Both the position numbers and the translations under genes were made by a program. A DNA stretch of 58,875 nt. Origin: Natrialbaceae archaeon (GTDB lineage Archaea > Halobacteriota > Halobacteria > Halobacteriales > Natrialbaceae). Numbering within the stretch: position 1 is the stretch's first letter; every line of letters begins with the position of its first letter. The stretch covers positions 1 through 58,875 of the forward strand of contig PWMF01000207.1 in NCBI GenBank assembly GCA_003559215.1, given 5' to 3'. Of the stretch, positions 34,879 to 43,200 are shown piece by piece. The notes under the pieces were generated by a model. The model had not been told where the DNA came from. It searched no databases and saw only the letters and a program-made list of their open reading frames with translations.

Positions 34879-34986
34879 TCACACCCCCGAGTCGGTCCGG
34901 AATCGCTCCTCGAGGCGGCGATTCGGCTCGCTCCGCTTGTGGTCTACGGACGACTCGAGGTCGCTTCGCTCGGGCGTCTCGCTCAT
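34879..34986 (-). CDS. Possible upstream short ORF (35 residues)
   Basis: ATG at 34986 opens a charged 35-residue frame (MSETPERSDLESSVDHKRSE ... RTDSGV) ending in TGA, then ACC, then the GTG start of the F420 gene, all in one frame. It could be a leader peptide, the true N-terminus interrupted by a stop, or noise. Composition is like haloarchaeal low-complexity tails. Confidence 0.3.
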   Translation of the reverse strand: MSETPERSDLESSVDHKRSEPNRRLEERFRTDSGV

Positions 34987-35086
34987 AGCTACGCTGTCAC
35001 CGTCCGTCGCCTAAACCCCGCTCCCTGAATGTGCTTCCCGGGACCTCGGCCGGCAGTATTTCCGGATCGGTCCCGTCGAAACGGAT

Positions 35087-35722
35087 ATGCTCGTACTCGG
35101 CGACGCTCACGCCTCCGATCCAGACCGACGAGAGAGCTTACTCGCGCACTACCGCAGACTCGAGCCGGAGCACGTCCTGCAGGTCGGCGACCTCGAGTGT
35201 TACGAGCTGCCGGTCCCGACGTGGTTCGTGGCCGGCAACAACGAGGAGTTCGACACGATCGAGGCGCTGCGAAACGGCGAAACCACGGGAACCCGGAGCG
35301 TCCACCTCCTCGCGAGCACGGCGGCGACCATCGAGGGCGTCCGCGTGGCGGGACTGTCGGGCAACTACGCGCCGACGAAGTACGACCTGCCCCGGTCCGA
35401 GCTGTCGGGCGGGCGACGACGACACTTCACTCACGAGGACGTCGAGCGAGCCGCGTCACTTTCCGACGTCGACGTTTTCCTCACCCACGAGGCGCCGACC
35501 GGATTGCTGTCGTACGGCTACGATCCCGGCTGCGAGCACGTCGACGACCTGCTCGAGGCGCTCTCGCCGGAGCTCTGTCTGGTGGGTCACCACCACCGTC
35601 ACCGCGAGGCGGAGATCGCAGGAACCCGCGTCGTGAGCCTTGCACCGGCCTGGGAGCGCTACTACGAACTCGACCCGGAGGCGCTGGCGCTCGAGAGCCA
35701 CGAGGTCGACTCGAGCGAGTGA
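35087..35722 (+). CDS. Metallophosphoesterase, YfcE/MJ0936-like
   Basis: 211-residue calcineurin-like phosphoesterase. Metal motifs in order: GDAHASD at 5-11, GDLE near 34, GNNE near 50 (family GNHE), THEAPTG near 130, and GHHHRHRE near 168 (GHxH). This is close to the YfcE/Mj0936 group that acts on phosphodiesters such as cAMP-like or bis-nitrophenyl phosphate. In the family GNHE the third residue is usually His; here Asn. Real substrate unknown. Confidence 0.88.
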   Translation: MLVLGDAHASDPDRRESLLAHYRRLEPEHVLQVGDLECYELPVPTWFVAGNNEEFDTIEALRNGETTGTRSVHLLASTAATIEGVRVAGLSGNYAPTKYDLPRSELSGGRRRHFTHEDVERAASLSDVDVFLTHEAPTGLLSYGYDPGCEHVDDLLEALSPELCLVGHHHRHREAEIAGTRVVSLAPAWERYYELDPEALALESHEVDSSE

Positions 35723-35726
35723 GCGG

Positions 35727-36521
35727 TTACTGTCGGGGTGCGACGCGCTGGTACACGAAGTTCCGAAGCCGTGCAGTGTACGTCTCCGGTCGATGCAGGT
35801 TACAGATGTGGCCGACCCCTGCGAGTACCTCGATCCGCGCGTCTTGGGCCGCAGCCGCGTGCTCGCGTTCGCCGCGACGCATGATCTTGTCGTGCTCGCC
35901 GTTGATTATCAGCGTCGGGCCGGGGTACGTCGACAGCTTCTCCCGGAAGTTCACCCCGCGGACGTCCGGTCCCGCGTCGCCGAACTGCTTGGGATAAAAG
36001 CCCGCATCGATGATCGCCGCCTCGATGTCCGGCGGCAGGTCGCGGTTGCGAACCCACCGCGTCGCCAGCCGTTCGACGACGCGCTTGCCGACGTCGGGAC
36101 GGGTGAGCAGGCGCGCGAGGATGCCGTTGGCTCGCGTCACCAGCCGCATCCCGCGGACAGGGTTCGCGCTGCTTCCCGTCAACACCAGCCCGTCGACCTG
36201 GTCGGGGTGCCGGGAGGCGTACTCGGTCGCTACGTACCCGCCCAGCGAGAGGCCGACCAGCACCGCACTACCGTCGGTCGCGGTCGCGATCACCTCCTCG
36301 AGGCGGTCGATCGCCGACTCCATCCGGAACGTCTCCTCGGCGAACGTTCCGTGACCGGGGAGATCGGGCGCGACGATCCGGAACTCGTCGGCCAGCGCCC
36401 GCCGCTGGGGGAGCCACATCTCCCGAGTAAACATCGCGCCGTGGACGAATACGATCGCCTGTGCGTCCGCCGGCCCCTCGATGTCGACGCCCTCGAGGTT
36501 GCTGCGGTCGAATATCACCAT
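35727..36521 (-). CDS. Alpha/beta-hydrolase
   Basis: 264-residue hydrolase of the alpha/beta fold. Oxyanion region VFVHGAMFTREMW, nucleophile elbow GLSLGGYVATEY (Ser about residue 90) and catalytic histidine in VGHICNLHRP; the acid is probably D in NGEHDKI. The ATG at 36521 starts MVIFDRSNLEG; a longer frame from 36623 has no supporting motif. Family includes esterases, haloperoxidase-like and lactonases; substrate unknown. It converges on the phosphoesterase gene with 4 bases between. Confidence 0.88.
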   Translation of the reverse strand: MVIFDRSNLEGVDIEGPADAQAIVFVHGAMFTREMWLPQRRALADEFRIVAPDLPGHGTFAEETFRMESAIDRLEEVIATATDGSAVLVGLSLGGYVATEYASRHPDQVDGLVLTGSSANPVRGMRLVTRANGILARLLTRPDVGKRVVERLATRWVRNRDLPPDIEAAIIDAGFYPKQFGDAGPDVRGVNFREKLSTYPGPTLIINGEHDKIMRRGEREHAAAAQDARIEVLAGVGHICNLHRPETYTARLRNFVYQRVAPRQ

Positions 36522-36691
36522 CGTCCGTCGGCGTACGACGACGACGCTGTTAGTTCTCGACCCTGCAACGACAACCGAGCGCCGTCCTCGACCGTCGAAA
36601 TAAACCCTAACGTGCGATATCAAACGCGGTTGAAGGTGGTGAACGGTCCATCCCGTGGCTCGAGGAAACGACTCGCGACGTTCGCTCGCGC

Positions 36692-37174
36692 TCAGTGGTT
36701 CTCGGTGTCGGCGTCGCCCGACCCGTCCGTCCGGCCCGGTTCCTCGTCGACTGACACCTCGACCTCGGGACCACGGTCCGGATCCGACCGGTCTAGTTCG
36801 GCCTCGGGCTCTCGATCGGTCAGGGCCTCAGGGTCCGCTTCGGCACCGCGGTCGGTCGGCTCGGTCGCCTCGAGCGCGTCGGTCTCGTCTTCGGGCGACG
36901 CGCGGTCCCGATTTTCGACGTCGAACTCGAGCGAGCGACCGGGCTCGAGAACGAGCCGATCTCCCTGCCGCCGGTCCACGGCGGCTGGCTCGAGCGGGCG
37001 CGTCTCGTCGGGACCGGTCGCCATGGCGGGGGCCGTCGAGTCCGGACCGTCGGCCGCGGGCGGGGGACGAACGCGGACGACGGCGCCGTCGACCGCCGCA
37101 ACGACGCCGATCGTCTCGCCGTCGGCGGTCTCGACTCGTGCACCGATATCGTCGTCCGTGAACGTATCGCACAT
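36692..37174 (-). CDS. PRC-barrel domain protein with long acidic tail
   Basis: 160-residue protein. N-terminus MCDTFTDDDIGARVETADGETIGVVAAVDG and VVRVRPPPA form a PRC-barrel-like domain, then a highly acidic disordered tail from about residue 60 (rich in D, E, P, R). Haloarchaeal PRC-barrel proteins include the division proteins CdpB1/CdpB2; that cannot be concluded here. Ends before the alpha/beta-hydrolase gene; parallel to the next PRC-barrel gene. Confidence 0.7.
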   Translation of the reverse strand: MCDTFTDDDIGARVETADGETIGVVAAVDGAVVRVRPPPAADGPDSTAPAMATGPDETRPLEPAAVDRRQGDRLVLEPGRSLEFDVENRDRASPEDETDALEATEPTDRGAEADPEALTDREPEAELDRSDPDRGPEVEVSVDEEPGRTDGSGDADTENH

Positions 37175-37290
37175 AGAGTCGACCTTACGGCAGTCGAAAA
37201 AGAGCGTGGTGCCTGCAGGAGTCGGTCTCGAGGGAACCGAACGTGGTTGTCCTCCGGGACCGAGCTCGGGACGTCAGCAGTAGAAGTGAG

Positions 37291-37932
37291 TTACTCCGTC
37301 GCAGCGGAGACGTCGTCCGTCTCGGTCTCGGTCTCCGGCGTCGGTTCGCCCGTCGGCCGAACGAACTCGCGCTCGAGGAGGATCCGCGTGCTGCTGATCT
37401 CCCGGACGTCCTCGGCCTCGAGAACGAAGGCCTCGCCGACCTCCATCCGGTCGAGGCGAATCAGGATCTGATCGAGCGCGTCGGGGCTTGGTTCGACGCG
37501 GGCCTGCTCGCCGCCGACCGACGCGACGGTGCCGATCACCTTGCCGTCGGCCCGCTCGACGAGCTTGCCGAGGTCCTCGCTCGTGAACGTTCCCTCCGTG
37601 ACGTCGCCCGCTTCCTCGGTATCGACGGCGGCGCTCGCACCGCTCGCGGCGGCCGCTTCGGACGAGGTAACTGCTTTCTCGGCTTCGGGTGAGGCGTCGG
37701 CCGTCTCCTCGGAGGCGGCGTCGGGTTCGGGAGGCGTCTCGACGGCGATGTCGGCTCCGAACTCCTCTTTCCACGTCGAGGAAATGATCGGCGCGACGGC
37801 GAAAAACACGATCGCAACCATGAACAGCGCCAGCATGGCGGTCGCGACGACCGTGACGCCGTACGTAGCGTCGAACGCGACGATGCTCGAGGCGATACTC
37901 GCTGCGGTGCCACCGGTAGTGACGGGACTCAT
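37291..37932 (-). CDS. Membrane-anchored PRC-barrel protein
   Basis: 213 residues: N-terminal membrane helix (about 25-50, TYGVTVVATAMLALFMVAI), an acidic linker rich in A, E and S (60-115), then a PRC-barrel-like domain around EGTFTSEDLGKLVERADGKVIGTVASVGGEQARVEPSPD, and acidic tail. Same direction as the other PRC-barrel gene, 116 bases apart. Likely a membrane-bound adaptor; role unknown. ATG at 37932 is clear (cat on the + strand). Confidence 0.72.
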   Translation of the reverse strand: MSPVTTGGTAASIASSIVAFDATYGVTVVATAMLALFMVAIVFFAVAPIISSTWKEEFGADIAVETPPEPDAASEETADASPEAEKAVTSSEAAAASGASAAVDTEEAGDVTEGTFTSEDLGKLVERADGKVIGTVASVGGEQARVEPSPDALDQILIRLDRMEVGEAFVLEAEDVREISSTRILLEREFVRPTGEPTPETETETDDVSAATE

Positions 37933-38042
37933 TGACGTTGGTCCTCACATGGCGATCCGCTCGTATGAGGATTTCTTTTCTCCGCCGACCGGCGGGAGCC
38001 GCCCGTACCGCTCGAGAACGAATTTTGGGCGCTCTCGAGCCG

Positions 38043-39116
38043 TTACTCGATCGGGAACCGGAGAATCGCGCCGATCCCATCGAAGGCGTCGGCGAACCGA
38101 TCGCCGTCCGGAAAGTCGTCGGGAACGACCAGCGTCTCGCCGCCTTGCTCCTCGGCGCGCTCGCCAAGCTCCTGGATCGTCGTCCCCTCGAGGGTCGTCG
38201 AAAGCAATAGCGTGTCGACGGCCTCGTACTCGAGGGCGTCGTCGACGTCCGCCTCGCCGTAGGCGACCTCGTCGGAGCCGACGTCGTCGAGGAACCGATC
38301 GAGCGCCTCGCTGACTTCCTCGCGGTCGCGCTCGTCGATGGCCTCCTGGCCCCTCTCGGCGAGCTGCTCGAGGCCCTGTTTCGTGGCGTATTCGACGACG
38401 AACTCGCCGGCGATCAGGTCCTCGAGTTCGTGGTCGAGCTCGGCTTCCTCCTGGAACCGCTCGACGATCCCCGTGGTACCGCCCAGCAACAGGCCGTCGA
38501 TCTCGTCGTCCTCGATGAAGGCGACGGTCGCTCGCTCGGCGACGTCGTCGAAGAACTCGCGTTTCTGTCGCTCGCGGTCGCGCTCGAAGCGCTCGGCCGA
38601 CTGGCCGCCGGCGCCCGACTTGTCCGGGACGTCGCTGTCGAAGACGTCGATCTCCTCGACGCCCTCGTCGTCGAGTCGACCCAGCGCCGCGCCGCCGCGC
38701 TCGACGACGAGCAGCCCGTACGTCGCCGACGGCTCGGTGACGGACTCGAGCGGCGAGAGGTCGAACTCGGTGTCGTGTGCGTAGATCGAGGAGTCGATCT
38801 CGACGGGGGGATCGTCGAACGTTGCCGTGATCAGGTTCCCGTCGAGGACACCGCCGTAGACGAGGAGGCCGTTCTCGGGAATCTCGTCATAGGCGTTGAG
38901 GCGATCCCGGACCGCCTCGAGGGCGTCGACGAGCGGCTGCGGGAACGACTGCTCGTCGGGCTGGGTGGCCTCGGCGTAGTCGGTTTCGACCGGTTGGCGG
39001 GCCTCGCCGATGGAGTCGCCGGACGGAACCGCGAGCGAGACCAGGATATCCCGGTCGGCGGAGACGTTCGAGAGGCGGTCGAGTCGTTCGTGGAGGTCGT
39101 AGTTCGAGAGTGACAT
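38043..39116 (-). CDS. eRF1-like / Vms1-type (baeRF) peptidyl-tRNA hydrolase domain protein
   Basis: 357-residue paralogue of archaeal release factor aRF1. A domain-1-like N-terminal region (YDEIPENGLLVYGGVLDGN) is followed by TYGLLVVERGGAALGRL and then the catalytic GGQ at 170-172 in SGAGGQSAERFERDRE, and by a C-terminal domain. Aligning by eye, the place of the stop-codon NIKS motif reads ATQPDEQS (about residues 50-57), so it should not decode stops. This fits Vms1/Ankzf1-type ribosome rescue hydrolases. Normal aRF1 is about 415 residues. Translation is inferred; the substrate is presumably peptidyl-tRNA. Confidence 0.75.
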   Translation of the reverse strand: MSLSNYDLHERLDRLSNVSADRDILVSLAVPSGDSIGEARQPVETDYAEATQPDEQSFPQPLVDALEAVRDRLNAYDEIPENGLLVYGGVLDGNLITATFDDPPVEIDSSIYAHDTEFDLSPLESVTEPSATYGLLVVERGGAALGRLDDEGVEEIDVFDSDVPDKSGAGGQSAERFERDRERQKREFFDDVAERATVAFIEDDEIDGLLLGGTTGIVERFQEEAELDHELEDLIAGEFVVEYATKQGLEQLAERGQEAIDERDREEVSEALDRFLDDVGSDEVAYGEADVDDALEYEAVDTLLLSTTLEGTTIQELGERAEEQGGETLVVPDDFPDGDRFADAFDGIGAILRFPIE

Positions 39117-39228
39117 AGGCTCGAAGATCGGCTCGAGACGTCGCGAAACGCGGTCTCGAACCCGAACTACCCGCCTCTACGGGAAGCGACCGATTAGGAA
39201 GCCGGCCAGCGCTCTCAAGCACGCCGGC

Positions 39229-40230
39229 TCAGTCGGAGCGGGAGAGCCGGGAGTCGTTCGGTACCGACGTCCGATCGGTCGATTCCGGAGCGTTCGACCG
39301 CGAACGCTCGAGCGGGAGCCGAGCGCGCAGTCGCGAGCGGACGTCGATCGACTCGCTGCCCAGTACCGCAAAACCCGCAAAGATCGTCAGGAACCCGACG
39401 ACCGCGAGCGGCGCGATCCGCTCGCCCAGGATCGCCCATCCGCCCAGCGTCGAGACGACGGGGACGACGTAGAACACCAGGTTCGCCTCGATCGCGCCGG
39501 TCTCGTCGAGCAGGGCGAAGTACGCGAGGTAGGCGAGGACGCCGGCGAAGACGCTGACGTACGCGAGCGCGGCGATCGCCGCGGCGTTCCAGGTGATCGA
39601 CGCCGCCGATTCGCCCGCCGCCAGCGACAGCGCGTGGGAGAGCGCCGCGGCGAGGGGGAGTCCCCAGGCGATCCGGACCGAACTCGAGAGGGTTGCGTCG
39701 ACCCGTCGGATAAGCACGGCGCCGAGGGCGGCGCTGGCCGCCCCGGCGAACAGGATCGCGCGGCCGAGGGCGTCGCCGCCGACCAGCATCGAAGGATCGG
39801 GGCTGACGACGAGCGCGACGCCGACGAGGCCGAGTCCCATCCCGACCGCCCCGCGAGCGGAAAGGCGCTCGGTCGAGAGGAGCACGGCCGCGAACACGGG
39901 CGTCAGGATCGGGTTGAGGCTGAAGACGATCGCGCCGACGGCGCTGGTGGCGTACTGCTGGCCGACGAACAAAAGCGAGTTCGCGAGGCCGATGACCAGC
40001 CCGCCGGTCGCGAGGATCCCGATGACGTCGCCGGCGGTCGTCGGAGTGAGATCCGCCCGCGAGAACCGCAGCGTCGCGTACACGACCATGATGAGGGCTG
40101 CGATGTCGAACCGAAGCGCCACGAACAGCAGCGGCGGGAAGTACTCGAGCCCGGCCTTCGCGGCGACGAACGTGCCGCCGAAAAAGAGGCTCGCGAGCGC
40201 GAACAGGACGATCGTTCGTCTGTCGGTCAC
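39229..40230 (-). CDS. EamA (DMT) family transporter
   Basis: 333-residue membrane protein, ten helices, with the EamA/RhaT two-repeat pattern: repeat 1 LFALASLFFGGTFVAAKAGLEYFPPLLFVALRFDIAALI, repeat 2 GWAILGERIAPLAVVGFLTI. GTG start at 40230 (VTDRRTIVLFAL) gives the exact family N-terminus. DMT members export amino acids or metabolites; substrate unknown. C-terminal basic tail (RSRSNAPESTDRTSVPND) is loose. Divergent from the regulator at 40435. Confidence 0.88.
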   Translation of the reverse strand: MTDRRTIVLFALASLFFGGTFVAAKAGLEYFPPLLFVALRFDIAALIMVVYATLRFSRADLTPTTAGDVIGILATGGLVIGLANSLLFVGQQYATSAVGAIVFSLNPILTPVFAAVLLSTERLSARGAVGMGLGLVGVALVVSPDPSMLVGGDALGRAILFAGAASAALGAVLIRRVDATLSSSVRIAWGLPLAAALSHALSLAAGESAASITWNAAAIAALAYVSVFAGVLAYLAYFALLDETGAIEANLVFYVVPVVSTLGGWAILGERIAPLAVVGFLTIFAGFAVLGSESIDVRSRLRARLPLERSRSNAPESTDRTSVPNDSRLSRSD

Positions 40231-40371
40231 TGACTGGACACCTCCGCGATATCGAGCGTAGAGAGTACGGATTCGAGAACTTCCATCTTGATATCGAGTA
40301 CGAACGCAGCACGTATAGGTTCGTTCGTAAAATATTTCATATCGGGAAAGGAGCGGCCCCCACGCGGGGAT

Positions 40372-40405
40372 TTCACAGTCTGAAATACTTTCACAGTACG
40401 AAAGC
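40372..40405. promoter_or_regulatory. Two tandem palindromes between divergent transporter and regulator
   Basis: TTTCACAGTCTGAAA at 40372-40386 (palindromic TTTCA-N5-TGAAA) and CTTTCACAGTACGAAAG at 40389-40405 (CTTTC-N7-GAAAG). They share TTTCACAGT and are offset by 18 bases, about two helical turns, so they resemble paired operator sites. They lie 30-63 bases upstream of the regulator ATG (40435), and the transporter starts at 40230. Autoregulation by the 40435 regulator is a reasonable hypothesis. Confidence 0.5.
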
Positions 40406-40434
40406 GACTTACTCTCGGAGGACTCAGGGGACGT

Positions 40435-41229
40435 ATGGAATCGACGCTCGAGGAGATCGAGTTTCTCGCGCTGTCGGCGAACCGCGTCGAGGTTCTCGGA
40501 CTCCTCGCGGACGGACGGCGGACTCGAGGCGAACTGGGCGAGGCGACCGGCGCCTCGCAGGCGACGCTCGGACGCATCCTGGGCGACTTCGAGGAACGAT
40601 CCTGGATTCGACGCGACGGTGACGCCTACGTGGCGACGGCGACGGGACGACTCGTCACCGAGGGGTTTACCGACCTCCGGGAGATCCTCGAGGCCGAGAT
40701 GAAACTCCGGGAGGTCGTCGACTACCTTCCGACCCACGCGATGGACGTCGACCTGCAGCGGCTGGCGGATGCGACGATCACCCAGCCCTCACAGATGCGA
40801 CCGAACGCGCCGCTGTCACGTCTGCTCGAGCTACTGCGCGAGGGCGAGGCGGTCCGGACATTCTCCCACGCGTTCAACGAGCAGACGCTGACGGTCGTCC
40901 AGGAGCGAACGGCCGCGGGCGACCAGCGGTTCAGGGGCGTCTTCTCCCGGCGCGCGATCGAGGCGCTCGCCGAGGAGTCGGCACTTCGGAACCGGCTGCG
41001 GTCGCTGGTCGGGTCCGATCGGGCGGAACTCAGGGTCCGAAACGAGGGCGTCCCGATCGCGGCGATGATCGTCGACGACGTCGTCTACCTGCTCCTTCGC
41101 GACGAGAACGGCGTCCTCCGGGCGTCGATCGACTCTGACGATCCGGCCGTCCGGGCGTGGGCCGAGGACACCTACGACCACTACTGGCGGACGGCGGACC
41201 CCCTCGAGACCGAGGCGCTGTCTCCCTGA
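40435..41229 (+). CDS. Winged-HTH transcriptional regulator with FilR1/DUF1724-like ligand domain
   Basis: 264-residue regulator. N-terminal wHTH (LEEIEFLALSANRVEVLGLLADGRRTRGELGEATGASQATLGRILGDFEERSWI) about residues 1-70; C-terminal domain of the archaeal FilR1/DUF1724 type (RRAIEALAEESALRNRLRSLV, VYLLLRDENGVLRASIDSDDPAVRAWA) probably senses a ligand. It is next to the EamA transporter, divergently; the tandem palindromes lie between. Inferred role: control of that transporter. Confidence 0.85.
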   Translation: MESTLEEIEFLALSANRVEVLGLLADGRRTRGELGEATGASQATLGRILGDFEERSWIRRDGDAYVATATGRLVTEGFTDLREILEAEMKLREVVDYLPTHAMDVDLQRLADATITQPSQMRPNAPLSRLLELLREGEAVRTFSHAFNEQTLTVVQERTAAGDQRFRGVFSRRAIEALAEESALRNRLRSLVGSDRAELRVRNEGVPIAAMIVDDVVYLLLRDENGVLRASIDSDDPAVRAWAEDTYDHYWRTADPLETEALSP

Positions 41230-41270
41230 GCGGTGGCCGTTCGGTTCCCTCGGTGAGCGCGTTGACACCG

Positions 41271-41975
41271 TCAGTTCGCGTCCTTCCAGTCGCCGACCTC
41301 CCGATCCCGGAACTCCCCCTTGGCCTTGCGCTCGCGGGGCCAGAGCACAATCGCCAGGACGGTCCCGTAGAACGCCGTGACGACCGTCAGGACGAGGATC
41401 CCGGGCAGCGAGCCGATCGACGCGGCTTCGACGACACCGGTCTCGCCCACGTAGGCGGTGATCCGGAAGAGCCAGGCGAGCAAGAGAACCGTCACGAGCG
41501 CGAGGTAGATACGCCGGAGCCGGTTTGCCACCGCCTCGAGCATCGTGATCTTCATCGTCGGATCCCGGTAGTCGCCGCTCAGTTCGCTCCGCCAGTCCTC
41601 GTGTTCGGACCCTCGAGAGGGGTCGAGCGCGTCGGCGAGCAGGTTCTCCTGGAACAGTCGGACCCGGGACCGATAGACGTCGTAGTCGCGGTACCGGCGG
41701 GCCTCGATCAGCAGGAACAGCCCCACCGCCAGCACGCCGACGAGGATGACGTAGTGGGGGTTGTCCGGACTCGAGAACGCCCACGTCAGGATCGCCGCCA
41801 TCACCGTCACCGCCCACGTGGTCGTCTGGTCGAGCCGTTCGCGCCAGGTCGTCTCACGGTCCAGCTCCCCGCGGTAGGCGTCGCCGAGGACGGAACTCAT
41901 CTCCGAGACGTCGCTCGCGACCTCGTTCCCGAGATCGACCTCGTCGGCCGCCCCTTGTTCGGTATCCTCTCCCAT
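41271..41975 (-). CDS. DUF2270 membrane protein
   Basis: 234-residue protein of family DUF2270. About four helices: TWAVTVMAAILTWAFSS, YVILVGVLAVGLFLLIEARRYRDYDVYR, RIYLALVTVLLLAWLFRIT, and LPGILVLTVVTAFYGTVLAIVLW. Middle segment RVRLFQENLLADALDP is family-typical. Function unknown. It faces the regulator (tail to tail). Confidence 0.88.
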   Translation of the reverse strand: MGEDTEQGAADEVDLGNEVASDVSEMSSVLGDAYRGELDRETTWRERLDQTTTWAVTVMAAILTWAFSSPDNPHYVILVGVLAVGLFLLIEARRYRDYDVYRSRVRLFQENLLADALDPSRGSEHEDWRSELSGDYRDPTMKITMLEAVANRLRRIYLALVTVLLLAWLFRITAYVGETGVVEAASIGSLPGILVLTVVTAFYGTVLAIVLWPRERKAKGEFRDREVGDWKDAN

Positions 41976-42078
41976 ACTACTCTGCGAGAGTCTTGGTCGG
42001 CGAGGACGAAGTAACGTTCGTGAGGGGAAGGGTCTCGAGCGACGACCGCGGCCGACGCTCGAGCGGCGAGTCGGTCGC

Positions 42079-42460
42079 TCAGTCGTCGGTCGGCGTGGTC
42101 GTCGGGCTGTCGACGTCCGATCCGGGGGACGGCTCGTCGAACGGCGGGCTCTGTCGACCGGGGACGAACGTGTTGAGCACCAGCGCGGAGAGGGCCGTCA
42201 GGATGACGGGCCCGCCGAAGACCGATCGTGTACGTCTAGACGACGGTCGCGAGCCCGGAGAACAGCAACACCATCTGGACGATGTAGGCGGTGTCTCCGG
42301 CGCCGAGTCCGACGTCCCCTGCCACGACGTACGCCACGGCCGTCGCCGGCACGATCATCACCGCGACATGCTGGATCGCCAGCAGCATCGACTTCGGCAG
42401 CGGCGGCTTGTCGTCGAGTTCGTACTCGAGGTCCATCTCCCCGTCCCCTTCGGTCGACAT
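42079..42460 (-). pseudogene. Remnant NCS2 uracil/xanthine permease (ends joined, middle deleted)
   Basis: From ATG 42460 a normal NCS2 start is read: acidic tail, then DDKPPLPKSMLLAIQHVAVMIVPATAVAYVV and LLFSGLATVV, interrupted by TAG at about 42236-42238 where the family has Gln (VVQTYTIG). TYTIG follows the stop, and then the sequence jumps to another frame with a permease C-terminus (VFGGPVILTALSALVLNTFVPG, then an acidic tail ending TTTPTDD at the stop 42079-42081). About 350-380 codons are missing, plus a nonsense codon and a frame change. It follows the intact purine PRTase gene, whose usual partner is such a permease. Confidence 0.8.
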
Positions 42461-42537
42461 CTGTGGCCGCCAGGTTGCGAACCGCCGCACAGAAAGTTTC
42501 GCAACCGCGATTAGATCTTCCCATTCACTACCCTAAC

Positions 42538-43140
42538 CTACCCACTATCATGCATAGAACTAGAGGTTACGTCGGCCTCGACGGAGTCCGGCACGTCGTG
42601 GACGATCACCTCGCCGTCCTCGACGGTGATGTCGAGGAGGCTGGTCGCCTCGTAGGGGGTGTCGTCGAGTGCGGAATCGCCGACCTTCCGCATGACGACG
42701 ACGACGTCGACGATCTCGGCGCCGATCTCGTCGAGGGATTCACAGATCGCCGCCAGGGTGCCACCAGTCGAGAGCATGTCGTCGAGGACCACCACGCGGT
42801 CGCCCTCGGCGACGTCGTTGATGTACATCTCCGACTCCGAGTAGCCCGTCTCCTGGTGGAGCGATACCTCACCCTCGAGCCCGTAGGGGCGCTTGCGGAT
42901 CACCACGAGTGGAATGTCGGTCTGCAGGGAAACCGCGGTCGCGAGGTGGATGCCCATCGCCTCAGGGGCGACGATCTTGTCGACCTCGAGATCGGCGGTC
43001 CGCATGACCTCGACGACGACCTCCCGCAGGAGTGCGGGCTCGAGCTGGGGGACGCCGTTGCTGATCGGATGGACGAGGTACTCGTAGCCGTCCTTGTCGA
43101 TGATCGGTGCGTCGTCGAGCGAGGCGAGCAGGCGCTCCAT
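42538..43140 (-). CDS. Hypoxanthine/guanine-type phosphoribosyltransferase
   Basis: 200-residue PRTase of the archaeal HPRT/adenine-PRT-like family. PRPP motif [17 protein letters not shown] around residue 115-131; N-terminal [22 protein letters not shown] and flexible loop [26 protein letters not shown] are family-typical. Salvages purine bases with PRPP. The adjacent downstream gene was a purine permease and is now a pseudogene. ATG at 43140 gives [11 protein letters not shown] homologue of haloarchaeal GfcR regulator/PRTase family cannot be excluded because it lacks a DNA-binding domain. Confidence 0.88.
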   Translation of the reverse strand: MERLLASLDDAPIIDKDGYEYLVHPISNGVPQLEPALLREVVVEVMRTADLEVDKIVAPEAMGIHLATAVSLQTDIPLVVIRKRPYGLEGEVSLHQETGYSESEMYINDVAEGDRVVVLDDMLSTGGTLAAICESLDEIGAEIVDVVVVMRKVGDSALDDTPYEATSLLDITVEDGEVIVHDVPDSVEADVTSSSMHDSG

Positions 43141-43200
43141 ACCGTGGGTTCGGATAATCCGAGTAAAAGCCGTTCGTTCTCGGAAACCGATCGACGGCCG

